Below, in pieces: positions 33,922 through 44,100 of a stretch of DNA of 45,509 nt. How positions within the stretch are numbered: the stretch's first letter is position 1; every line of letters starts with the position of its first letter. The stretch spans positions 1-45,509 of the forward strand of contig JAFRRH010000051.1 in the NCBI GenBank assembly GCA_017428215.1, in the 5' to 3' direction. Under the pieces are notes generated by a model, which made no database searches, had not been told where the DNA came from, and saw nothing but the letters and a program-made list of their open reading frames with translations. The position numbers and the translations under genes are program-made. Source of the DNA: Selenomonadaceae bacterium (lineage in GTDB: Bacteria > Bacillota > Negativicutes > Selenomonadales > Selenomonadaceae).

Positions 33922-34638
33922 TTAACCCTCCGCAAGTTCAATCGCAAGTTTCAAATTTAATGCGCCGGTGTAAATTGCTTTGCCGACAATCACGCCCGAA
34001 ATTTTTGCCGCCTTGAGTGCGCGAATATCTTCAATCGACTTGACGCCGCCCGACGCAATAATTTCTGCGCCCGAAAATTTCTGAAGTTCAGCAAAAGCCT
34101 CTGCATTGACGCCGCTTAACATGCCGTCTTTGGATATGTCGGTATAAATAATTGTTTTGACACCCGCCGCAACAATTTTTTTTACCAATTCGTCAGCTTT
34201 AACCGCGCTGGATTTTTCCCAACCGTGAACCGCCACAAAACCGTTGCGAGCGTCAATCCCGACAACAATTTTATCGACGAATTTTTTAACAGCCGCCTCG
34301 ACGAGCGAAATATTTTCAACGGCAACGCTACCTAAAATAACGCGACGAACTCCCAACGATAAAAGTTTTTCCATATCGTCAAGAGTACGAATCCCGCCGC
34401 CAACTTCAATCGGAATTTTAATAGCGGCAAGGATTTTTTTTATGGCGTCAAGGTTTTGCGGCGAACCTGCTCTTGCGCCGTCCAAATCTACGACGTGTAA
34501 AAATTTCGCGCCTAAAGCTTGCCACTTAAGCGCAGTTGCTTGCGGGTCGTCCGAATAAACAGTTTCCTTGTCAAAGTCGCCTTGAATCAAACGGACGCAT
34601 TTGCCGCCGCGCAGGTCTATCGCAGGAAAAATTATCAT
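33922..34638 (-). CDS. hisA: Phosphoribosylformimino-AICAR ribotide isomerase HisA
   Basis: Amadori isomerase preceding HisF in histidine synthesis. 238 residues. Catalytic Asp in FPAIDLRGG and Asp in YTDISKDGM; GGGIRTLDD and IASGGVKS bind phosphates. AAGGAGG precedes ATG 34636-34638. Directly upstream of hisF. Confidence 0.96.
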   Translation of the reverse strand: MIIFPAIDLRGGKCVRLIQGDFDKETVYSDDPQATALKWQALGAKFLHVVDLDGARAGSPQNLDAIKKILAAIKIPIEVGGGIRTLDDMEKLLSLGVRRVILGSVAVENISLVEAAVKKFVDKIVVGIDARNGFVAVHGWEKSSAVKADELVKKIVAAGVKTIIYTDISKDGMLSGVNAEAFAELQKFSGAEIIASGGVKSIEDIRALKAAKISGVIVGKAIYTGALNLKLAIELAEG

Positions 34639-34672
34639 CTTGGTACCTCCTTCAGTCTTGATAGTTGGCAGT

Positions 34673-34957
34673 TCAATGAGTAAACACGAAATAGAGGACG
34701 CCCAACGCGATTGCTATGACACTGCCCGCCATGATTTGGCTATGACGCGCCGTCGAGCGCACTTCATTTTCCAATTTGTCCATTCGACCATTTAAAGTAT
34801 CTTCAAGTTTGTCCATGCGACCGTTAAGTTCTTTGCGTACGTCTTTTATCTCGCCGCGCAAGTCGCGTATGTCTTCGCGGATTTCCCTTAGTTGCATTAT
34901 GATAAAATCATCGCGTGTAAGCGGAATTGCTTTCTGTTCTTTAAGTTGCGGTTGCAT
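34673..34957 (-). CDS. Small coiled-coil protein with C-terminal membrane anchor
   Basis: 94 residues from ATG 34957 (GAGGTG six bases upstream; a GTG at 34966 overlaps that site). Residues about 20-68 form a charged coiled coil containing two exact NGRMDKLE units; residues about 75-93 are one hydrophobic helix (IMAGSVIAIALGVLYFVF). Similar tail-anchored coiled coils occur as phage- and chromosome-encoded proteins of unknown role. Not part of the his or hyp pathways by sequence. Confidence 0.7.
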   Translation of the reverse strand: MQPQLKEQKAIPLTRDDFIIMQLREIREDIRDLRGEIKDVRKELNGRMDKLEDTLNGRMDKLENEVRSTARHSQIMAGSVIAIALGVLYFVFTH

Positions 34958-34984
34958 TTCAATCACCTCGCCGCCATTATATCA

Positions 34985-35479
34985 TCAACTGAAAATTACT
35001 TTTAGTCCCCAGCTACTCAAAATTTCTACAGCTTTATCAGCGAACGTCGGAACTAACTTTGACATTTGCGGCGTTAATTTTGTGCCCGCCTCCAAGCTAA
35101 ACGGTTGCGCCCCGATTAATTCGATGTGTGGAATTTTTTTATTTGTCAGCTCCAAAATCGTCAGCACTTCTTGAATTCCGACTTCATGCGCCGAAATTTT
35201 TTGCGCGAAATGTTTTTTAATCTCGTCGTCGCGCAGATGAAAAATTTTTCCAGGCTCCGCGCCGCCGTCAATCGAATCAATAATCAAAAGCCGTTGCGTA
35301 CCCGTTATAAAATGCGTCAACTCAACGCCGAGCGTCCCGCCGTCAATCAGCTGAACATTTTCGGGGAAGGTAAAATTTTTTTCCAAATATTCGACGACGC
35401 GCACGCCAAAGCCCTCGTCGCTTAAAATTATATTGCCAATGCCCAGCACCGTATTTTCCGCCGTAAATAAACTTTCCAT
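34985..35479 (-). CDS. hybD: NiFe-hydrogenase maturation protease (HyaD/HybD family)
   Basis: 164 residues. The N-terminus VLGIGNIILSDEGFG has the nickel-binding Glu of M52 endopeptidases. Further conserved parts are DGGTLGVELTHFI (Asp) and SAHEVGIQEVL (His). It removes the C-terminal tail of a hydrogenase large subunit after nickel insertion. ATG 35477-35479 overlaps the hypB stop (TAATG). The cognate hydrogenase lies outside the window. Confidence 0.92.
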   Translation of the reverse strand: MESLFTAENTVLGIGNIILSDEGFGVRVVEYLEKNFTFPENVQLIDGGTLGVELTHFITGTQRLLIIDSIDGGAEPGKIFHLRDDEIKKHFAQKISAHEVGIQEVLTILELTNKKIPHIELIGAQPFSLEAGTKLTPQMSKLVPTFADKAVEILSSWGLKVIFS

Positions 35480-36132
35480 TAACGCGCCACCTTTCCGAGC
35501 AACCACTCCGCCCAATCGTCAAGCCCCGTGCCTTTCGTGCAAGACGTTTCAAAAATTTTTATCGTCGGGTGCAAAGTCGTCAAGTCCTCTCGCGCAGATT
35601 GTAAATCAAAGTTCGTGAACGGTAGCAAGTCGATTTTGTTTAGCAATGTAACTTCCGACTCCTTGAATATCAGCGGGTACTTTAACGGTTTATCGTCGCC
35701 TTCGGTTATCGACAACACAACGGCTTTAAAATTTTCGCCAATGTCGAATTCGGCAGGGCAAACTAAATTTCCGACGTTTTCAACGATAAGCAAATCGATT
35801 GCGTCAAGATTTAAAGACGCGCAAGCTTTTTGAATCATCGCCGCATCGAGATGACAGCCGCCAGCCGTGTTGATTTGAATCACGTCTACGCCCGCCCGTT
35901 CGATTCGTTCAGCGTCCTTAGCTGTGAATAAATCGCCCTCAATGACCGCGATTTTAATTTTGTCGGCAAGCCGCGCCAAAGTTTTTTCAAGCAAAGTTGT
36001 TTTGCCCGAACCAGGCGAGCCCATTAAATTCATTACGACAACGCCGCGTTCAGAAAAAATTTTCCGATTCTGCGCGGCAATCTCATCATTCGCGCCTAAA
36101 ATATTTCTCATCAATTTTATTTCCAAATTCAT
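35479..36132 (-). CDS. hypB: Hydrogenase nickel incorporation GTPase HypB
   Basis: Delivers nickel to hydrogenase with HypA. 217 residues from ATG 36132 (TGATG overlap with hypA). P-loop MGSPGSGKTT, switch GDLFTAKDAERI, metal-site Cys and His in TAGGCHLDA, NKIDLLP for guanine. No N-terminal His-rich nickel-storage stretch is present. Confidence 0.94.
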   Translation of the reverse strand: MNLEIKLMRNILGANDEIAAQNRKIFSERGVVVMNLMGSPGSGKTTLLEKTLARLADKIKIAVIEGDLFTAKDAERIERAGVDVIQINTAGGCHLDAAMIQKACASLNLDAIDLLIVENVGNLVCPAEFDIGENFKAVVLSITEGDDKPLKYPLIFKESEVTLLNKIDLLPFTNFDLQSAREDLTTLHPTIKIFETSCTKGTGLDDWAEWLLGKVAR

Positions 36133-36470
36133 CACTCACAATCTACGAAGTCAACTAAAAGTTCTCGCCCGCTCTGCAAAATTAAAATGCCGTCGCACTC
36201 CGGACAGAAAAAATTATATCGTTCAAGCTGAAAATTTTTACCGCACTTATTACACGTCGCACTAATCGGCACGCGCTTAATCACAAGTTCCGCGCCGTCT
36301 GCAGGCGTATTTTTTTTGAGCACGTCAAAGGACAAATTCAACGCTTCAACCTCGACGCCAGCCATTTCTCCGAGCGTTAAGCCGACTTTAAAAATTTTCG
36401 TCGCGTGATTCTGTTTAGCCGCGTCAAGTGCAATATTTAAAATATTTTCGGCAAGCGTTGCCTCGTGCAT
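36132..36470 (-). CDS. hypA: Hydrogenase maturation factor HypA
   Basis: 112-residue nickel chaperone: Ni-binding MHE at the N-terminus (His2) and a zinc domain with C73-x2-C76 and C89-x2-C92. Order gmhA-hypA-hypB-protease on the minus strand. HypC, D, E and F are not seen here. Confidence 0.94.
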   Translation of the reverse strand: MHEATLAENILNIALDAAKQNHATKIFKVGLTLGEMAGVEVEALNLSFDVLKKNTPADGAELVIKRVPISATCNKCGKNFQLERYNFFCPECDGILILQSGRELLVDFVDCE

Positions 36471-36473
36471 GAT

Positions 36474-37139
36474 TTATTCTCCAAAAAATTCATTTTCCGC
36501 CGCCAAGCAAATCATATGGTAAATCGGCAAATGGAATTCTTGAATGGTATACGACGAATCAGCGGGCACGCAAATTGCCGCGTCTGATAAATGGCGAAGT
36601 CTACCGCCGCGCCGTCCAGTCATAGCCACAATTTTTATCCCTATAACTTTTGCAACTTCAACGGCGAATAGAACATTATCCGAGTTGCCCGAAGTCGAAA
36701 TTGCAAGCAAAACATCGCCGCGCTTGCCTAGCCCGAAAACCTGTTGCGCAAAAATTAAATTCGCCGCATTGTCGTTTGCAAAAGCGGTTATCAGCGAAGT
36801 TTCACCGACTAAACTAACGGCGGGCAATGCGCTTTGAAGATTAGCCTTAAAAAATTCAACGTCAACTGGGAAAAGTTCATGCGCACGTTTGACGAATTCG
36901 GGATTAAATTTTTCAATCTTGCGCGGCAGAAGAAAACCTTTCATAAGTTCTCCGACAATGTGCATTGCGTCCGCCGCTGAACCGCCATTGCCACAGGTTA
37001 TCAATTTGCCACCGCCGCGAAAACCTTCACAAATTATTTCCATTGACGCGAATAAACCGCCCCGACAATCTTCCAGCGCAGGATAGCGTTCAATTACGTT
37101 ATTAATTATTTGTATGGTGCTTGTCTTAATTTTAATCAC
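36474..37139 (-). CDS. gmhA: SIS-domain phosphoheptose isomerase-like protein
   Basis: 221 residues with CGNGGSAADAMHIVGELMKGF, STSGNSDNVL and the end IQEFHLPIYHMICLAAE, the GmhA pattern (sedoheptulose 7-phosphate to D-glycero-manno-heptose 7-phosphate, for LPS core). Supports a diderm envelope. Three bases separate it from hypA. GGAG lies near ATG 37137-37139. Confidence 0.88.
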   Translation of the reverse strand: MIKIKTSTIQIINNVIERYPALEDCRGGLFASMEIICEGFRGGGKLITCGNGGSAADAMHIVGELMKGFLLPRKIEKFNPEFVKRAHELFPVDVEFFKANLQSALPAVSLVGETSLITAFANDNAANLIFAQQVFGLGKRGDVLLAISTSGNSDNVLFAVEVAKVIGIKIVAMTGRRGGRLRHLSDAAICVPADSSYTIQEFHLPIYHMICLAAENEFFGE

Positions 37140-37151
37140 TCCTTTTGCATT

Positions 37152-37181
37152 AAAAAGACTGCCGATTATTGACCGACAGTC
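37152..37181 (-). terminator. Terminator after EIIA-Gut gene
   Basis: On the minus strand GACTGTCGG and CGGCAGTC form a stem of about eight pairs, followed by TTTTT. Confidence 0.65.
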
Positions 37182-37207
37182 GAAAAAAATTTATGACCGT
37201 GAATAAT

Positions 37208-37720
37208 TTACTTAACGTTAACGACAATGTCCGCGTCGCCGTCTACAATTTGTGCACCGTTATCTTTGAAAATTTGTGCAACAGTTTCGCAAAGAGCTTT
37301 ATCGCCGCAAGTGAGAGCTACGGTTTTGCCGACCAGAGCTTCCGAACCTGCTTCGACAATCGCAATTTCGTCGCCGATACGGATTTTCGGAATGGGTTTA
37401 TCCTCGACGTGAATGGAGCCTTCAAGCAATTCGTCTTTGTCGTCGTTGAATTTGATGACGATATGACCAAGGCTTTTGATATTGTTGTTGACTTCGTTGC
37501 CGACGCTGAGAATTTTGAATTCGGAGCCTGCGATTTGGAGAATGTCGCCGGGTTTGATAACGTCGATAAGTTTATTGCCGCTGTGCAGAACGGAAAAATC
37601 GCGCAACTCCGGCAGAACCATTGAATCATCGAAGATAACGAGCATTTTAACGAGGCTGGTAAACTTAGAGACCTCGCCGCCGATGCCAACGATTTTTGTG
37701 CTGTAATATTTTTTCGCCAT
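37208..37720 (-). CDS. Stand-alone PTS glucitol/sorbitol EIIA-like protein with C-terminal extension
   Basis: 170 residues. The first ~120 match EIIA-Gut: IGGEVSKF, LVIFDDSMVLPELRDFSVLH with candidate phospho-His46, IKPGDILQIAG, KILSVGNEVNNNIKSLGHIVIKF and EGSIHVED. The last ~55 residues (IRIGDEIAIVEAG to DADIVVNVK) are an extra domain. No EIIB or EIIC of the glucitol type is adjacent, so it may be regulatory rather than transport-linked. GGAGGG lies upstream of ATG 37718-37720. Confidence 0.8.
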   Translation of the reverse strand: MAKKYYSTKIVGIGGEVSKFTSLVKMLVIFDDSMVLPELRDFSVLHSGNKLIDVIKPGDILQIAGSEFKILSVGNEVNNNIKSLGHIVIKFNDDKDELLEGSIHVEDKPIPKIRIGDEIAIVEAGSEALVGKTVALTCGDKALCETVAQIFKDNGAQIVDGDADIVVNVK

Positions 37721-37802
37721 TGAAAGCCCTCCTGTAATCCTAATGAATCTTCTAACAATTTTAAACTTGAATTCTGCAAGCGTGCGATTAATCCTGCCGC
37801 CG

Positions 37803-37831
37803 TTGAGAAAATTTTTGCCGCGTGTTATATT
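37803..37831 (+). promoter_or_regulatory. Promoter of the U32 peptidase gene
   Basis: TTGAGA (37803-37808), 17 bases, TATATT (37826-37831) with TGT before it (extended -10). The start near 37838 is 24 bases upstream of the TTG codon. Confidence 0.6.
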
Positions 37832-37861
37832 CCTTATAAAAATTTTTGGAGGGATTTTAAT

Positions 37862-40201
37862 TTGGTTGAGTTATTGGCACCAGCCGGAAGTTTCGACGCC
37901 TTAAAAGCGGCAGTGGAGGCGGGAGCAGACGCCGTTTATCTTGCCGGAGAAAAATTCGGTGCGCGAGCCTACGCAGAAAATTTTGCAGGCGAACAATTAC
38001 TTAAAGCCGTCGAGTTTGCACATCTGCGCGGCGTGGCGGTTCATGTAACTGTTAATACGATAATTGCCGATGAGGAGCTTGACAAATTCGCAACTTACAT
38101 AAAATTTTTACGGCGGGCAAATGTCGACGCGCTTTTAGTTCAAGATTTGGGTGCGGCGTCCATAATAAAAAATATTGCGCCTGAAATTCCCTTGCATGCC
38201 TCTACGCAAATGACAATTCACAATTTGGAAGGCGTCAAAGTTTTAGCTGAACTTGGTTTTAGCCGCGCAGTTTTAAGCCGCGAGTTAACTTTAGACGAGA
38301 TTAAAAAAATTTGTAGCGAGTCGCCGATTGAGACGGAAATTTTTATTCATGGTGCGTTATGCGTGTGTTGGTCGGGGCAATGTTTGATGAGTTCATTAAT
38401 TGGAGGGCGCAGTGGTAATCGCGGGCGTTGCGCTCAACCTTGCCGCTTGCCTTATGAACTCGTCGACGCGAGCGGCAAAAATCTTTTGAGCGGCGCGGGA
38501 AAATATTTGCTTAGTCCGAAGGATTTAAATACGTTAGAGCTTTTGCCAAAGCTAATTGAAACTGGCGTGACGAGTTTAAAAATCGAAGGGCGCATGAAAC
38601 GTCCCGAATATGTCGCTACAGTCGTAAAAGTTTATCGCGACGCTTTGGATAAAAATTTTTCCACGCTTGAAGATAAACGCAAGCTTGCGCAGATTTTTAA
38701 TCGAGACTTCACGACGGCTTATCTTGAAAAAAATCCCGGCAAAAATTTAATCAGCGACATGAAGCCGAATAATCGCGGCGTGCTAATTGGGCGTGTTGCA
38801 GAGATTGGGCGCGATAAAATTACTTTAAAACTTAGCGGGAAAATTTCTGCTGGCGACCAAGTAGAAATTTGGATAAAAGTTGGCGGGCGTGTCACGTTTA
38901 CGGTTGAGGACTTTGAACTGCGCGGCGACTTGTGCACAATTAAAAATGTCAATACAAAAGGCGTTCGCGTTCACGATAGGGCTTTTAAAATTTTTGACGC
39001 GGGATTGACTGCTGAAGCGCGAAAATATTTTACGGGTGCACCGGTTAGGAAAATTTCTATAACGGCGGAAGTTAAAGCTAAGCTTGGCGAGCCGTTGAAT
39101 TTAACTATGACCGACGCCGACGGCAATTCAGCAACCGCGCAGACAAAAATTATTGCCGAACCCGCTGTTAATCGTCCGTTGACTTTGGAGACGCTAAAAA
39201 ATCAAATTGGGCGGCTAGGCAATTCAATCTTCGCGCTTGAAAAAATTTCTGCTGATTTTTTGGACGATAATTTAATGATTCCGATTAGCGAGTTAAATGA
39301 CGTGCGCCGCCGTGTTGTCGAGCAGTTAGAAATTTTGCGGCTTAAAAAGTTTGAACGCGAAAAAATCTCTGCAGTTAAGGAAAAAATTTATTCGTCTTGT
39401 GAAGTTGAAGAGACAAAATTAATTGCTCATGTTGACACGTTGGAGAAATTAAAAGTTGCGCTTGACGCGGGCGCGGATGAAATTTTATTTGGAGGAGAAA
39501 CTTTTACCAATCAACCCGTCAAAAATATTTCGGCGGCGATTGAATTAGTTCACAAGCGCGGGAAAAAAATTTCTCTAGCGACGCCGCGTCTTGTCCGTGA
39601 AGGTGAGCCGTTTACTTTACCTGCAGAGATTGACGCCGTTTACGTTCACAATCTCGCGACGCTCAATCTTGCAAAAAATTTTGGCGTGCCGATTAGGACG
39701 GATTTTTCTTTGCACGTTTTCAACAGCGCGACGATTAATTTTTTAAAAAATCTAGGCGTCGTGGGCGTGACTTTATCGCCCGAATTAAATTTGATGCAAG
39801 TTAAAAGCCGCGCTAAAAAATCACCCTTGCCAGTCGAATGTATCGTTCACGGGCGGCAGGAGCTAATGATTTCGGCTTATTGCGTGCTTGGAAGTTTTAT
39901 CGGCAATTTGGACAAAAAAAATTGCCCGCATGTTTGCAGGGCGAAAAATTTTTTCTTACGTGACAGGAAGGGCGAACTTTTCCCTGTCGTGACTGACCAA
40001 TTTTGTCGAATGCATATCCTCAACGCCAAAACTCTTTCTATGATTGAACACCGCGCAGATTTTGACGGCGTAGCGAGGATTCGCGTTGATTGTCGAGCGT
40101 TGACTTTGCAAGAGACCGCGCAGATTGTTCACGCTTATAAATTTGGCGGAGCAGAGATTGAAAATTTTACACGCGGGCATTATTTCAGAGGCGCGACATA
40201 A
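37862..40201 (+). CDS. U32-family peptidase / RlhA-like protein, long form
   Basis: 779 residues. The N-terminal domain starts MVELLAPAGSFDALKAAVEAGADAVY. The U32 signature is ETEIFIHGALCVCWSGQCLMSS, followed by NRGRCAQPCR and LKIEGRMKRPEYVA. The middle carries a DUF3656-type region, and a second barrel (from about 520) repeats the pattern with IVHGRQELMISAYC and CPHVCRAKNFF. Long members resemble RlhA, which makes 5-hydroxycytidine in 23S rRNA; others are annotated as collagenase-like. The cysteines suggest an Fe-S cluster. TTG 37862 is eight bases after GGAGGG. Confidence 0.88.
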   Translation: MVELLAPAGSFDALKAAVEAGADAVYLAGEKFGARAYAENFAGEQLLKAVEFAHLRGVAVHVTVNTIIADEELDKFATYIKFLRRANVDALLVQDLGAASIIKNIAPEIPLHASTQMTIHNLEGVKVLAELGFSRAVLSRELTLDEIKKICSESPIETEIFIHGALCVCWSGQCLMSSLIGGRSGNRGRCAQPCRLPYELVDASGKNLLSGAGKYLLSPKDLNTLELLPKLIETGVTSLKIEGRMKRPEYVATVVKVYRDALDKNFSTLEDKRKLAQIFNRDFTTAYLEKNPGKNLISDMKPNNRGVLIGRVAEIGRDKITLKLSGKISAGDQVEIWIKVGGRVTFTVEDFELRGDLCTIKNVNTKGVRVHDRAFKIFDAGLTAEARKYFTGAPVRKISITAEVKAKLGEPLNLTMTDADGNSATAQTKIIAEPAVNRPLTLETLKNQIGRLGNSIFALEKISADFLDDNLMIPISELNDVRRRVVEQLEILRLKKFEREKISAVKEKIYSSCEVEETKLIAHVDTLEKLKVALDAGADEILFGGETFTNQPVKNISAAIELVHKRGKKISLATPRLVREGEPFTLPAEIDAVYVHNLATLNLAKNFGVPIRTDFSLHVFNSATINFLKNLGVVGVTLSPELNLMQVKSRAKKSPLPVECIVHGRQELMISAYCVLGSFIGNLDKKNCPHVCRAKNFFLRDRKGELFPVVTDQFCRMHILNAKTLSMIEHRADFDGVARIRVDCRALTLQETAQIVHAYKFGGAEIENFTRGHYFRGAT

Positions 40202-40211
40202 AAGAATTTTT

Positions 40212-41109
40212 TCATACTGCCTTTGCGCTCGAAACAGGCGTATCGTTTTTAGAAGGCGGAGGGACGTTAAGCCGATTGTTCATATCAAATGGCACCCTTA
40301 TCCACCTTTCAGAATCCAGCGAAGAATATTTATAGTGTGTAGGCGTAAAGCCACGATAGAGGCGGTTTATATCAAAGAAAGTGTTTGGAATGGGCACGAA
40401 AACTTTTTTGTCGGGGTTTTGATTGAGCCACGAACTCCACCAGCTGAAAGTCGAGTTAGCATTTATGTTGTGCTTGCAAAGACTCGTCAAGTAGAGCTGT
40501 TCATAATCCTTACAACCTTCTACGAACTCAGTTAGCACGTCGAACTTAAGGTTCTCTTTACACCAATTCAAGTCATCAGAAAAGACAAAAACAGTCGGAT
40601 ATGACTCAGTTAATTGATTCAAGGCCGTAAAATAATATTCAAGAGGTAGCACTGCAAACTGCGGCAAATGTCCCAAACGAAGAAAATCACCGCGTCGGAA
40701 TTGCATGGAAACTGGACATTTAGCAGCGAGAATTTTTAATCGCCAGAATTTGGCAGTGGAGCTTAGAGGATTTTTGAGCGTGAACTCTTGGCGAATTATA
40801 TCAGCGATGTCAGCGAAATAGCGTTCGTTTTCCAACCAACCTTGCACTCCAGTGTTATCGGGTAGCTCCAGTACTTGCGGTATAAAGCTATTTAATGCCC
40901 CCCCCCTCGTATCGAACGAGCTTTACAGCCGCAATTTCTTCCGGTGTCGCAAAATTTTCCTGTATGTTGAACGCATTCAACTTGTAGATTTTCTTAGGCA
41001 AGAGAAAATTTATCTTTAGCTCGGTCTTGAGGGTGTGAGCCAAACGCCGCCCTGCAGCATATTGAAACATTTGATTGCCGAGCCTACCCTGCATATTAAT
41101 TATTACCAT
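40212..41109 (-). pseudogene. GT11 fucosyltransferase-like gene, out of frame at a G9 tract (phase OFF)
   Basis: Two minus-strand frames together make one GT11 (alpha-1,2-fucosyltransferase family) protein of about 298 residues. The first (from ATG 41109, AGGAGG upstream) has NMQGRLGNQMFQYAAGRRLAH and runs to VRYEGGG. The second has VSMQFRRGDF (canonical HxRRGD with Gln for His), FVFSDDLNWCKENL, and NANSTFSWWSSWLN. The junction is a run of nine G (plus-strand C at 40898-40906). Removing one G joins them as YEGGALNSFIPQVLE, with no other defect. So the gene is probably switchable by slippage; here it stops at IK after the tract. It lies 22 bases after the FliK-like gene. Confidence 0.88.
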
Positions 41110-41131
41110 AAAATTTTCCTCCTCTACACTC

Positions 41132-44100
41132 TTAGAAGCTAAACATTCTTTCGCCGACGCCGCCCACGCGAACTTCACCGACGTTAAGTTCCGTTTGCTT
41201 TAAAGAATTTCTTAACGAATCAAGATAAGTGCTACGAAATTCTTCTGCAACGTCGATTCGCGAAAAATAAAAGCGCATATCCAAATGAGTTTCGTCATAA
41301 ACGCGGAAAACCAATTCTGCCGCGCCAATATAATCGGTTAAGACGCAGATACGGAACCATGTTTCTTTTTTATTTTCGCCAGTCTCCTCGTCTTGGGTGT
41401 TCTCGTCGTAGACGTTAAGATAAGTCGGATAGCTTGCCTCGTTATCGCCCATATACATCGGCAACATCATTTGGAAGGAGCGTTGATTCTGCACAACGGA
41501 ATTTTCCGCGCTCATGGCGTGGCGCATGGAGGTTGTAAAGTCTGCAACATCTTTTCCGGCACGTTTAAAGGCGCGGGCGTTCATCTTCGACGTAACATTA
41601 GCCATATCGCACATCTGCATAAAAGCCCAAAGTCTTGGCAAGTCTGGGAGATTTTGTTGAACGGCGGCTTGTCGAACGGTAAGCGGAATATTATTTTGAC
41701 AGAGGCGCAAGAGATTTTGTAAGTGGCGAGCTTCGTCTTCGGGCATCATCTGTTGCGAATTGTTAACAAAATTTTGGAGCAATGCCATATCACGCGGCGT
41801 AGTATTTTGAGCTGGATTGCGCAACAGGAATTGTGCGAGGCTCTTCATCGTGTCGTTTGTCTGCGGCGTGTTTTGGAGATTTTGTTTAAGCATTGCATTC
41901 TTAGCCATTTCCATTTGCATGCGCAGTTCCTCTTGCCGATTAACAAAATCTTCGCTGACGTGCTTAGGTTTTATGCGGCTTCTGCGCATTCGCGGTATCG
42001 TCGGGTCAAATTGCGGTTGCTGACTTTGATTGAACCGCGTCGACTGTCCTTGAACGTTTGGTTGAGTGAATTGCGACGGTTGTCCTTGCGCATTTGCTTG
42101 ATTGAATTGCGTCGGCTGTCCTTGCGCATTTGCTTGATTAAACTGCGTCGGTTGTCCTTGCGCGTTCGGTTGATTGAACTGCGTCGGTTGTCCTTGCGCG
42201 TTTGGTTGATTGAACTGCGTCGGTTGTCCTTGCGCGTTTGGTTGATTGAACTGCGTCGGTTGTCCTTGCGCGTTCGGTTGATTGAACTGCGTCGGTTGTC
42301 CTTGCATGTTCGGTTGATTGAACTGCGTCGGTTGTCCTTGCGCGTTCGGTTGATTGAATTGCGCCGGTTGTCCTTGAACATTTGGTTGATTGAATTGCGC
42401 CGGTTGTCCTTGAACATTTGGTTGATTGAATTGCGTCGGTTGTCCTTGAACGTTCGGTTGATTGAATTGCGTCGGTTGTCCTTGCGCATTTGCTTGATTA
42501 AACTGCGTCGGTTGTCCTTGCGCGTTCGGTTGATTGAATTGCGTCGGCTGTCCTTGAGCGTTCGGTTGAGTGAATTGCGTCGCTTGCCCTTGAGCATTCG
42601 GCTGATTAAATTGCGCCGGCTGACCTTGAACATTCGGCTGATTAAATTGCGCCGGCTGACCTTGAACATTCGGCTGATTAAATTGCGCCGGCTGACCTTG
42701 AACATTCGGCTGATTGAACTGCGTCGGCTGTCCTTGTACGTTCGGTTGATTGAATTGCGTCGCTTGACCTTGAGCATTTGGTTGATTAAATTGCGTCGCT
42801 TGACCTTGAGCATTTGGTTGATTGAATTGCGTCGGTTGTCCTTGTACGTTTGGTTGATTGAATTGCGTCGGTTGTCCTTGTGCATTAGTCTGATTAAATT
42901 GTGCCGGTTGACCTTGAACGTTCGGTTGATTAAATTGCGTCGGCTGTCCTTGAACATTCGGCTGATTGAACTGCGTCGGTTGCCCTTGTGCGTTTGGTTG
43001 ATTAAATTGCGTCGGCTGTCCTTGAACATTCGGCTGATTGAACTGCGTCGGTTGCCCTTGTGCGTTTGGTTGATTAAATTGCGTCGGCTGTCCTTGAACA
43101 TTCGGCTGATTGAATTGCGTCGGTTGTCCTTGAACATTTGGTTGATTAAATTGCGTCGGCTGTCCTTGAACATTCGGCTGATTGAACTGCGTCGGTTGCC
43201 CTTGTGCGTTTGGTTGATTAAATTGCGGCTGTCCTTGTGCGTTCGGTTGATTAAATTGCGTCGGCTGTCCTTGAACATTTGGTTGATTAAATTGCGCCGG
43301 TTGTCCCTGAACGTTCGGTTGATTGAATTGAGCCGGTTGACCTTGTACGTTTGGCTGATTAAATTGCGTAGGTTGTCCTTGAGCGTTAGGTTGAGTGAAT
43401 TGCGTCGGCTGTCCTTGAACGTTCGATTGAGTAAATTGCGTCGATTGTCCTTGCATGTTTTGTTGATTGAATTGCGTCAGCTGTCCTTGAGCGTTCGGTT
43501 GATTAAATTGCGTCGGTTGTCCTTGTGCGTTTGGTTGATTGAACTGCGTCGGTTGACCTTGTGCGTTTGGTTGATTGAACTGCGTCGGTTGTCCTTGCGC
43601 GTTTGGTTGATTGAACTGCGTCGGTTGTCCTTGCGCGTTTGGTTGATTGAACTGCGTCGGTTGTCCTTGCGCGTTTGGTTGATTGAACTGCGTCGGTTGT
43701 CCTTGAGCATTTGCTTGATTGAATTGCGTCGATTGTCCTTGCATGTTTGGTTGAGTGAATTGCGTCGGCTGTCCTTGCGCATTAGGTTGATTGAATTGCG
43801 CCGGTTGTCCTTGTGTATTTGGCTGATTGAATTGCGTTGGTTGTCCTTGAGCGTTTGGTTGATTGAACTGCGCCGCTTGTCCTTGAGCGTTCGGTTGATT
43901 GAACTGTGTCGGTTGTCCCTGAACGTTCGGTTGATTAAATTGCGTCGGCTGACCTTGCGCATTAGGCTGATTAAATTGCGCTTGTCCTTGAACGTTTGGT
44001 TGATTAAACTGCGTCGGCTGTCCTTGTGCGTTCGCTTGATTGAATTGCGCCGCTTGTCCTTGTACGTTTGGTTGATTAAATTGCGTCGGCTGAGCAAACT

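Noticed and set aside
40212..41178. Two separate small genes (211 and 96 codons)
   Set aside because: They are N- and C-terminal halves of one GT11 protein, joined by shifting one base in the G9 tract. The second half has no ribosome site.
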